Assembly: GCF_019457515.1 (NCBI RefSeq)
Contig: NZ_CP080421.1
Location: forward strand, 3,906,001 to 3,970,000
Direction: 5' to 3'
Length of the DNA: 64,000 bases
Source: Shewanella mesophila
GTDB taxonomy: Bacteria > Pseudomonadota > Gammaproteobacteria > Enterobacterales > Shewanellaceae
How positions within the stretch are numbered: the stretch's first letter is position 1; each line of letters starts with the position of its first letter. Shown in pieces: positions 24,125 to 30,893 of this stretch. The position numbers and the translations under genes were made by a program. The notes under the pieces were generated by a model that did not search any database, was not told the origin of the DNA, and saw only the letters and a program-made list of their open reading frames with translations.

Positions 24125-25312
24125 ATGACAGAGATAGCGATCACCCACTTGGGACTATGTACGCCGCTAGGACAAACTCCAGAACAAGTCTTGACCCATC
24201 TACTTGAAGGAAACACCGATGGCATGCAATGGCGCGATGATCTAATCCCTAACACTCAGGTGTTAGTTGGCCAAGTCGACGCGGTTTTACCCGAGATCCC
24301 AGAGCATTTTAAACGCTTTCGCAGCCGTAATAATCAACTATTACTCGCAGCAGCTCAGCAGATTGAGCAGCAGGTTGAGCTTGCAAAAACTCAATATGGC
24401 ACTGAACGGATTGGCATCATATTAGGCACGAGCACCTCAGGGATCGCAAGAGGCGAAAATGCACTGGCTTATCGAATGGAGCATGGCGTTCTGCCAGATG
24501 ACTACCTCTATTCCAAACAGGAGTTAGGCAATAGCTGTGATTTCTTGCAGCATTATTTCGAGCTTTCAGGCCCTTGCTATACAGTGTCCACGGCATGCTC
24601 CTCCAGTGCAAAAGTGTTTGCTAGTGCCAAGCGCTTATTGAATGCTGGTGTATGCGACATGGTCATAGTCGGCGGTGCCGATAGTCTATGTAAACTCACC
24701 TTAAATGGCTTTCACTCACTAGAATCTATCTCTAAAGGCCATTGTCAGCCCTTTAGTATTAATCGAGATGGCATCAATATTGGCGAAGGTGCAGCCCTTT
24801 TCACCTTAGTGCGTGGCAAGAGCGAAATCATGCTGGCTGGCGTGGGCGAATCGAGCGATGCACATCATATCTCGGCGCCACATCCAGAGGGTACTGGCGC
24901 CATCGCCGCCATCGAAATGGCACTAAAAGACGCCAACATAGATGCCTATCAAATTGACTACATCAACTTGCATGGTACGGCTACCATGAAAAATGATGCT
25001 ATGGAAAGTCGAGCGCTGGCTAAGGTGTTTGGTCAATCCTTACCAATGATGAGCTCGACTAAACCCTTAAGTGGTCATGCGCTTGGCGCTGCAGGGGCCA
25101 TTGAAGCCGCGTTTTGTTTCTTGCTACTATCTAAACTCAACGTTACTGGCAGGATGCCGCCGCAACTGGGTGACCATCTATGGGATGAAAATAACCCCCT
25201 ATTGCCCTTCGTCCAATCAAATATGCACACTAAATTAAACTATATTATGAGTAACTCTTTTGCCTTTGGCGGTAGTAATGCCAGCGTAATTTTTTGCCGA
25301 GGGACGATCTAA
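24125..25312 (+). CDS. Beta-ketoacyl-ACP synthase (ApeO-like)
   Basis: A KAS II-type condensing enzyme that extends the polyene with malonyl-ACP. The Cys-His-His triad is complete: Cys in TVSTACSSSAKV, His in NLHGTATMKNDA and His in KPLSGHALGAAG. In APE systems this enzyme pairs with the chain-length-factor-like protein at 11062-11799. The start at 24125 (MTEIAITHLG) lies ten bases after GAAGAAG; an ATG at 24116 is in frame but sits directly on that site. The 24-base gap before it is the largest in the operon. Confidence 0.88.
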   Translation: MTEIAITHLGLCTPLGQTPEQVLTHLLEGNTDGMQWRDDLIPNTQVLVGQVDAVLPEIPEHFKRFRSRNNQLLLAAAQQIEQQVELAKTQYGTERIGIILGTSTSGIARGENALAYRMEHGVLPDDYLYSKQELGNSCDFLQHYFELSGPCYTVSTACSSSAKVFASAKRLLNAGVCDMVIVGGADSLCKLTLNGFHSLESISKGHCQPFSINRDGINIGEGAALFTLVRGKSEIMLAGVGESSDAHHISAPHPEGTGAIAAIEMALKDANIDAYQIDYINLHGTATMKNDAMESRALAKVFGQSLPMMSSTKPLSGHALGAAGAIEAAFCFLLLSKLNVTGRMPPQLGDHLWDENNPLLPFVQSNMHTKLNYIMSNSFAFGGSNASVIFCRGTI

Positions 25313-25316
25313 ACCT

Positions 25317-25823
25317 ATGAGTCAATCTATAACAATGGACTATCCACTAGCCCATCTCGATGTAGCCGAGTTCATCCCTCATCGCGCGCCGATGATATTG
25401 ATAGACAACTTACTGGAACATCAAACAGATACCTTGCTAACCGATGTTTACATTAGTGCACAAAGCGCTTATTTCGATCCTGCGACTCAATCGGTTCCTA
25501 ACTATGTTGGGATTGAGTATATGGCACAGAGTATTGCAGCATTAGCTGGAATAGAAGCAAAAGCCAAACAGGAACCGATTAAGATAGGCTTCCTGCTCGG
25601 TACCCGCAAACTCAAGCTCGATATCCAAGCGTATAAGCACGGCGAACACTACCAAACCCGCGTCACCCGTTTATATCAAGAAGATAGCGGGCTCGCCGTG
25701 TTTGATTGTCAAATTGTACATAACAATGAAGTTGTGGCGCAGGCCAACGTTAATGTATTTCAGCCTCAAGATACACAAGCCTACATATCGGACAGTATCC
25801 AAGGCCAAGAGGAAGAAAAGTAA
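25317..25823 (+). CDS. Hotdog dehydratase subunit (ApeP-like)
   Basis: A 168-residue hotdog protein of the ApeP/FabA-FabZ-like 3-hydroxyacyl-ACP dehydratase family. The N-terminal motif AEFIPHRAPMILIDNLLEH holds the conserved His-Arg-Ala-Pro segment, and the central helix is NYVGIEYMAQSIAALAGI. APE dehydration needs this subunit together with the ApeI-like protein at 15004-15375. It begins four bases after the ketosynthase gene and overlaps the reductase gene by one base. Confidence 0.87.
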   Translation: MSQSITMDYPLAHLDVAEFIPHRAPMILIDNLLEHQTDTLLTDVYISAQSAYFDPATQSVPNYVGIEYMAQSIAALAGIEAKAKQEPIKIGFLLGTRKLKLDIQAYKHGEHYQTRVTRLYQEDSGLAVFDCQIVHNNEVVAQANVNVFQPQDTQAYISDSIQGQEEEK

Positions 25824-26551
25824 TGACCAATAAACGAATACTCGTCACAGGCTCCAGCCGCGGTATAGGCAAAGCTATCGCGCTCAAACTCGCTCAAACT
25901 GGCTATGATATTGCACTGCACTTTCACAGTAATCTGCCAGCAGCACAAGCGACACAGGCGGAACTTGAATCTTTAGGCGTAAACGTCAGCTGCCTACAGT
26001 TTGATGTCGCCGATCGCACAGGCGTAAAAGCCGCCATCGAAACGGATATTGAACAACATGGCGCCTACTATGGCGTGGTATTAAATGCGGGGATTAACCG
26101 TGATACCGCCTTCCCAGCAATGACCGAAGATGAATGGGATAGTGTGGTTCACACTAATTTAGATGGCTTCTACAATGTTATTCACCCCTGTACCATGCCG
26201 ATGATCCAGACGCGTCTGGGCGGCAGAATTATCACTATGGCATCGGTTTCTGGCATTGCAGGCAATCGCGGTCAGGTCAACTATAGTGCCTCGAAAGCGG
26301 GCATTATCGGTGCGACGAAAGCACTAAGCCTAGAGCTAGCCAAACGAAAAATTACCGTCAACTGTATCGCTCCTGGCCTTATCGAAACCGACATGGTTGC
26401 CGATATTCCCAAAGATATGGTTAAAGAGATGGTGCCAATGCGCCGCATGGGTAAACCAGAAGAGATCGCTGGACTGGCAAATTTCTTAATGTCTGAAGAT
26501 GCTGCCTACATTACCCGTCAGGTGATCTCAGTAAACGGCGGGATGATCTAA
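25823..26551 (+). CDS. FabG-type 3-oxoacyl-ACP reductase (ApeQ-like)
   Basis: A short-chain dehydrogenase of 242 residues that reduces 3-oxoacyl-ACP with NADPH. The cofactor motif is TGSSRGIGKAIA (residues 8-19), the NAG motif VVLNAGINRD, and the Ser-Tyr-Lys catalytic triad is in SVSGIAGNRGQVNYSASKAG. The late ITVNCIAPGLIETDM segment is typical of FabG. It is inside the polyene operon between the dehydratase and the last ketosynthase, so it most likely serves polyene elongation rather than housekeeping fatty acid synthesis. Confidence 0.93.
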   Translation: MTNKRILVTGSSRGIGKAIALKLAQTGYDIALHFHSNLPAAQATQAELESLGVNVSCLQFDVADRTGVKAAIETDIEQHGAYYGVVLNAGINRDTAFPAMTEDEWDSVVHTNLDGFYNVIHPCTMPMIQTRLGGRIITMASVSGIAGNRGQVNYSASKAGIIGATKALSLELAKRKITVNCIAPGLIETDMVADIPKDMVKEMVPMRRMGKPEEIAGLANFLMSEDAAYITRQVISVNGGMI

Positions 26552-27792
26552 TGGCGCATTCAACAAGACGAGTGGTTATTACTGGCGTTGGTGGCGTTAC
26601 GGCCTTAGGTCATGATTGGCCAACGATTGCGGCGAATTTGAAAGCACAAAAGAACTGCGTAAAAACCATGCCAGAATGGGATCTGTACGATGGGTTAAAC
26701 ACCCGTCTAGCGGCTCCTGTCACCGACTTTGAAAAACCAGCTCACTACTCTCGTAAGAAAATTCGCTCCATGGGACGTGTGTCACTAATGGCAGCTTGGG
26801 CGAGCGAGAAAGCCTTAATCGATGCAGACTTATTCGACTCGCCAGTGGTCACTTCGGGCGCAATGGGAATCGCTTACGGCTCCTCAACGGGCAGTACCGA
26901 TCCCATTATTGCCTTTGGCGACATGCTTAAAGAAGGTGATATGTCTGGCGTCACCGCAACTAGTTATATTCGAATGATGGCGCATACCACAGCGGTCAAC
27001 GTCGGGGTGTTTTTTGGTCTAAAAGGACGCGTACATACCACTAGCAGCGCTTGTACTTCAGGTAGCCAAGGAATTGGTTATGCCTATGAGGCGATCAAAT
27101 ATGGCCAACAAGATCTCATGTTAGCTGGCGGCGGTGAAGAGCTTTGCCCTACAGAAGCGGTGGTGTTCGATACCCTATTTGCCACCAGCACGAAAAATAG
27201 TACGCCAGCGCTAACACCCAGTCCTTTCGATAGCAACCGAGATGGGTTAGTCATAGGCGAAGGAGCCTGTACTCTTGTGCTCGAAGAACTTGAGCACGCC
27301 AAAGCACGAGGTGCCAAGATATACGCTGAATTAGTCGGTTTTGGTACTAACTCCGACGGGCTCCATGTCACTCAACCCAATGCCGATACCATGGAAGTCG
27401 CCATCCGATTGGCCCTAAAAGATGCCAAGCTTGAACCTGACGCTATCGGTTATGTTAATGCCCACGGCACAGCAACCGATCGTGGTGATATCGCTGAGAC
27501 CCAAGCCACAGAGGCGGTATTTGGTCAACACATGCCAATCTCTTCACTCAAAAGCTACACTGGCCATACCCTCGGCGCCTGTGGGTCACTCGAAGCTTGG
27601 ATTTCTATCGAGATGATGAATGCAGGTTGGTTTGCGCCAACCTTGAACCTCTCTAATATAGACCCAGCCTGTGGCAAACTTGACTATATCCAAGGCGCGA
27701 TTCGTGAGATCGATACCGATTATGTGATGACTAATAACTTTGCCTTCGGTGGCATCAATACATCGCTTATCTTCAAAAGATGGCGTGACTAA
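26551..27792 (+). CDS. Beta-ketoacyl-ACP synthase, FabF-like (ApeR-like)
   Basis: A 413-residue KAS II-type enzyme and the last gene of the operon. The catalytic Cys is in TTSSACTSGSQG, the first His in NAHGTATDRGD and the second in LKSYTGHTLGACG. The C-terminal NNFAFGGINTSLIF motif is typical. In the studied Xenorhabdus APE system the ApeR enzyme works as a homodimer and may start condensation. It overlaps the reductase gene by one base and is followed by a hairpin. Confidence 0.92.
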   Translation: MAHSTRRVVITGVGGVTALGHDWPTIAANLKAQKNCVKTMPEWDLYDGLNTRLAAPVTDFEKPAHYSRKKIRSMGRVSLMAAWASEKALIDADLFDSPVVTSGAMGIAYGSSTGSTDPIIAFGDMLKEGDMSGVTATSYIRMMAHTTAVNVGVFFGLKGRVHTTSSACTSGSQGIGYAYEAIKYGQQDLMLAGGGEELCPTEAVVFDTLFATSTKNSTPALTPSPFDSNRDGLVIGEGACTLVLEELEHAKARGAKIYAELVGFGTNSDGLHVTQPNADTMEVAIRLALKDAKLEPDAIGYVNAHGTATDRGDIAETQATEAVFGQHMPISSLKSYTGHTLGACGSLEAWISIEMMNAGWFAPTLNLSNIDPACGKLDYIQGAIREIDTDYVMTNNFAFGGINTSLIFKRWRD

Positions 27793-27815
27793 TCCCAATC
27801 AGTTAAATCATCTTT

Positions 27816-27845
27816 AATACCGCCGCTCGTCGGCGGTATTTCCAC
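27816..27845 (+). terminator. Hairpin ending the APE operon
   Basis: Perfect 10-bp arms AATACCGCCG / CGGCGGTATT with a five-base loop (27816-27840). Only a short T stretch follows, so termination may be partial. Confidence 0.7.
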
Positions 27846-27925
27846 TGCAATCATTACGACCTTTTTCTCTTTGGCATGTGCCTTGCTAAATCTATAACGA
27901 TACCCCGCACTATTTGGAGCTATTT

Positions 27926-28381
27926 ATGCAGTTCGTTCTAGGTCTTATAAGCAACGCCAATGTGGTACAACTTCTACAACAACATAGCGACGATATGTAT
28001 GCTACTTCGCCAGCTGATAGTGTCCACACCTTAGATATACAGGCGCTGTCACAACCTGACATTCGTTTTTGGACATTATGGGATGGCGATCATCTTGCTG
28101 GCTGTGGGGCGCTAAAACGTTTAGATAAATACCATGGTGAAATAAAGTCAATGCGAACTGCAAATGCCTATCGTCAACAAGGACTTGGAACGCAAATATT
28201 GCACCATCTAATAGCAGATGCCGCACAACTTGGGATCAATCGTGTCAGCCTAGAGACGGGCTCTATGGCATTTTTTACCCCAGCGAGACGGCTATATCAA
28301 AAATCTGGATTCCAACTTTGCCAGCCTTTTGGCCACTATCATTCCGATCCTAACAGCGTATTTATGACGAGAGCCTGTTGA
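27926..28381 (+). CDS. GNAT family N-acetyltransferase
   Basis: A 151-residue acetyl-CoA-dependent acetyltransferase. The GNAT core is seen as DHLAGCGALKRLD (strands 2-3), EIKSMRTANAYRQQGLGTQIL (acetyl-CoA loop QQGLGT), LGINRVSLETGSM (strand 5) and ARRLYQKSGFQLCQPF. The layout resembles YsnE-type enzymes. ATG 27926 follows GGAG with good spacing; a TTG at 27914 overlaps that site. The substrate is not readable. It stands alone after the APE operon. Confidence 0.85.
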   Translation: MQFVLGLISNANVVQLLQQHSDDMYATSPADSVHTLDIQALSQPDIRFWTLWDGDHLAGCGALKRLDKYHGEIKSMRTANAYRQQGLGTQILHHLIADAAQLGINRVSLETGSMAFFTPARRLYQKSGFQLCQPFGHYHSDPNSVFMTRAC

Positions 28382-28439
28382 GCGGCGAAGGTAAGCAAAA
28401 AGCTCATCCTCGCTTATGGTGGTTAAACCTGAGCTTGCA

Positions 28440-28492
28440 CTCAAACATCAATTAGAATAATCTTATTGAATATTTTCTAATTGATGTTTGAG
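28440..28492 (+). promoter_or_regulatory. Perfect 18-bp inverted repeat abutting the rhodanese ribosome binding site
   Basis: Arms CTCAAACATCAATTAGAA (28440-28457) and its exact complement (28475-28492) flank a 17-base AT-rich loop that contains a nested AATAATCTTATT palindrome. The 3' arm ends inside the GAGGT ribosome binding site of the rhodanese gene. It could act as a dimeric repressor operator or, in RNA, as a translation-blocking hairpin. Confidence 0.7.
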
Positions 28493-28500
28493 GTAACACA

Positions 28501-28842
28501 ATGTTTCAATCTATCTTAGCTAAACTTTCTGGCAGCCAGTCGTCTGAAAATTGTTGGCAACTTATCGAGCAAGGTGCAAACGTGATTGACGTTCGCTCAC
28601 CAGAAGAGTTTGCTCAAGGTCACCTACCTCAAGCAATCAATGTTCCGTTAGCACGATTAGATCATTGGCTAGGCAATCAAAAAGATAAGCAGCAAGCCTT
28701 TGTATTGTATTGTGGTGCGGGTATTCGGGCACAAAAAGGCTGTGACATACTGAGAGCCAATGGCTTTGAGTGTGCGATCAACGGGGGATCGTTAAAAGAT
28801 CTACTCTGTTGCCAACCGAACCAGCCCAAGGCTTTATTATGA
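28501..28842 (+). CDS. Single-domain rhodanese-like sulfurtransferase
   Basis: A 113-residue cytoplasmic rhodanese domain. The CH2A-type motif is NVIDVRSPEEFAQGHLPQAI (residues 27-46), and the active-site Cys71 opens the CGAGIRAQKG loop, which would carry a persulfide. There is no signal peptide, unlike PspE. The size fits single-domain rhodaneses that shuttle sulfane sulfur. The start follows GAGGTAACAC, and the stop overlaps the start of the next small gene (ATGA). Expression is probably controlled by the inverted repeat just upstream. Confidence 0.88.
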   Translation: MFQSILAKLSGSQSSENCWQLIEQGANVIDVRSPEEFAQGHLPQAINVPLARLDHWLGNQKDKQQAFVLYCGAGIRAQKGCDILRANGFECAINGGSLKDLLCCQPNQPKALL

Positions 28843-29006
28843 ACACCACAGCCAAAGATAAAACAGTTCAGCCTGAGTTAACGGCACCGCAATGCAGCAA
28901 AGCGCAATTTAGGTTTAGCGCTAACCGCCATTTAGCAAGTCATAAGGTACGCTACGTTGAAACCAGCAGTAACAGCCAAGACTGCAGCTTATGTGAATTG
29001 ACCTGA
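28839..29006 (+). CDS. 55-residue Cys-containing protein coupled to the rhodanese gene
   Basis: A short protein starting MNTTAKDKTVQPELT whose ATG overlaps the rhodanese stop by four bases, so translation is probably coupled. It has three cysteines: one in APQCSKAQF and two in a CxxC pair near the end (DCSLCELT). No signal peptide or membrane helix is seen. I do not recognise the family. A sulfur-relay partner or metal-binding peptide is possible but unproven. Confidence 0.55.
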   Translation: MNTTAKDKTVQPELTAPQCSKAQFRFSANRHLASHKVRYVETSSNSQDCSLCELT

Positions 29007-29019
29007 ACTCAGGTTAAAT

Positions 29020-29035
29020 TAATACCAATCAGTAT
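29020..29035. repeat. Interspersed palindromic motif TAATACCAATCAGTAT
   Basis: An imperfect palindrome found in three intergenic spots: here, at 44128-44143 in the opposite orientation, and a variant (GATACCAATCGGTA) at 58799-58812. Confidence 0.5.
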
Positions 29036-29225
29036 GGCAACTTGAACGACAAAAACTGAAAGAAAATAGCGCTATTCAAACTGACAACCCAAATAGCGCT
29101 CTACCGACAAATAATAGGGGTTTGTTGGTAAGCCTTAAAGATAGGCTCGAAATAGATGATGAAAAAAGAAACTGACGTTAACTAAGCCGATAGCAAATCA
29201 ACGGTGACCGGCTTATTACAAACGG

Positions 29226-29819
29226 TTAAGCAACTAGCTGGTCAATGGTTTGTTTAGCCGAATTGATCCCTTGCTCAGTCGCCTCAGGTCCCATATTCAA
29301 AGCTTCTGCGTAAACCGTATCAACATTATCTATGCCGATAAAACCAAGCACTGTCTTTAGATACGGCACAACATGGTCGGTTACACCACCTTTATGAACA
29401 CCACCACGAGTCGTGACTAATACGGCACGTTTACCTTCAATCAATCCTTTAGGACCGGTTTCTGTGTAGGTAAAGGTGATGCCTGCACGGGCAATGAGAT
29501 CGATCCAGTTTTTCAACTGAGTGGGGATATTAAAGTTATACATTGGCGCAGCAATCACAATGGTGTCATGAGCTTTTAACTCGGCAACAAGTTCATCTGA
29601 CAGAAATAACGCTTGTTGCTGTTTTTCCGACAAATCATCACCACCTCTTAATGCCATAGCAATCTCGCCATCGAGTATCGGCAATGGGTTTTCCACCAAG
29701 TCACGTACAGTCACTTGCGCGCCCTGATTTTGCCAATGTTGCTGCAGATGCTCGACTAACTTAGCCGATTGTGAATAGTCACCCAAAATACTCGATTTCA
29801 ATACTAAAACGTTAGCCAT
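29226..29819 (-). CDS. azoR: FMN-dependent NADH-azoreductase
   Basis: A 197-residue flavodoxin-fold quinone/azo reductase using NADH and FMN. The phosphate-binding N-terminus is VLVLKSSILGDYSQSAKL, the FMN-contact loop is APMYNFNIPTQLKNWIDLI, and VLVTTRGGVHKG is the third flavin loop. The length matches AzoR (about 200). It is a single minus-strand gene with its promoter in the 29820-29978 divergent region. It probably protects against quinone stress. Confidence 0.93.
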   Translation of the reverse strand: MANVLVLKSSILGDYSQSAKLVEHLQQHWQNQGAQVTVRDLVENPLPILDGEIAMALRGGDDLSEKQQQALFLSDELVAELKAHDTIVIAAPMYNFNIPTQLKNWIDLIARAGITFTYTETGPKGLIEGKRAVLVTTRGGVHKGGVTDHVVPYLKTVLGFIGIDNVDTVYAEALNMGPEATEQGINSAKQTIDQLVA

Positions 29820-29978
29820 AACTCACCTCAAAACAGGATTAATGATAAACAATGGAGTAAGTTTATATATCGATTAATCGAAACAAAAGCGCATTAAATG
29901 CGATAAAAGATACCAAATAATCGAACTATAAGGCTAGTAATAGAGTAGCAAGGTCAATGCGGAAATAGCTTAATTCAG

Positions 29979-30671
29979 TTGCTGAATATTTTTATTAAGC
30001 CTAAACACCTGACGATTATTAAGGAAAGTCTAATAAAATGGATATACCCTGCACTACTCTTCAGTTCAATGCCAAATGCATGGACTGGAGATTCCTACGT
30101 GGCGCTCTTGGTCGCACTTAACGAGGCCCATCTGGTAGTGCTAGACAAAATGGCTAGCAGCGATGTAAGAGTGGTACATGGTGTTGCCAATGCCCCTGCA
30201 GTCGATGTGTTTCTCGATGGCGCAGCGACTCCCGCAGTGGATATGCTAGCCTTCGGTGATGTAACGGGTTATCTCAATGTCCCAGAAAGTGATCACACAG
30301 TTACTGTTGCCGCAGATGCCAGCAATAACGTGATTGTGATCGATGAAGCCCCAGTTACCCTAACCGCAGGCCAAAGTTATAGCGTATTGGGTGTCGGCTC
30401 ACTCGGTGATGACGCCATTCAGCCTTGGGGGTTAATGGAAAATCGCCGCGCCGTGGTAACTAAAGCTAAGCTCAATGTGGCTCATGCTTCTTATTCTGCC
30501 GGTAACGTCGATATCTATCTCACCCCATCAGGCACCAAAACAGTCGCCATTGGTCCACTTAATGTCGGCTTAGCCGCAGGTGGATTATACGGTGTGGCAA
30601 CCGTCGATGGGCAAGGTGGCGGTGCACCGCTTGGCGTTATCCTAACGGATGATTTTATTGCCAATATGTAA
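29979..30671 (+). CDS. DUF4397 domain protein with uncertain N-terminus
   Basis: A protein with a DUF4397 beta-rich domain: SDVRVVHGVANAPAVDVFLD, then DHTVTVAADAS and LTAGQSYSVLGVGSL. A second related half begins KLNVAHASYSAGNVDIYL. The N-terminus is odd: the frame opens only with TTG at 29979 and lacks the signal peptide and lipobox that exported DUF4397 proteins usually have; the first ATG is at 30048. The gene may have lost its 5' end, or may start elsewhere. Function is unknown; it is flanked by azoR and plsB. Confidence 0.6.
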   Translation: MLNIFIKPKHLTIIKESLIKWIYPALLFSSMPNAWTGDSYVALLVALNEAHLVVLDKMASSDVRVVHGVANAPAVDVFLDGAATPAVDMLAFGDVTGYLNVPESDHTVTVAADASNNVIVIDEAPVTLTAGQSYSVLGVGSLGDDAIQPWGLMENRRAVVTKAKLNVAHASYSAGNVDIYLTPSGTKTVAIGPLNVGLAAGGLYGVATVDGQGGGAPLGVILTDDFIANM

Positions 30672-30740
30672 CCACACGCTTTCAAATACCGGGGTCTGAC
30701 AGTTCTAAAGCTTGATCAGAATCGTCTATCAAAGAGGAGT

Positions 30741-30770
30741 AACAGCGCCATTTTTGGCGCTGTTTCATTT
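30741..30770 (+). terminator. Terminator after the DUF4397 gene
   Basis: AACAGCGCCA / TGGCGCTGTT perfect 10-bp arms around TTTT, then TCATTTTAATT. Confidence 0.75.
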
Positions 30771-30893
30771 TAATTAACTTAACAGCTGAGATTTAGCCGT
30801 ACTTTACCAAAGCGTGATGCGCAAATTAGGGTTTGCTGGTGATTTTCTGGTATTCTATGCAGTTATTAAAAATGACTCTATGCATAAAGAATA

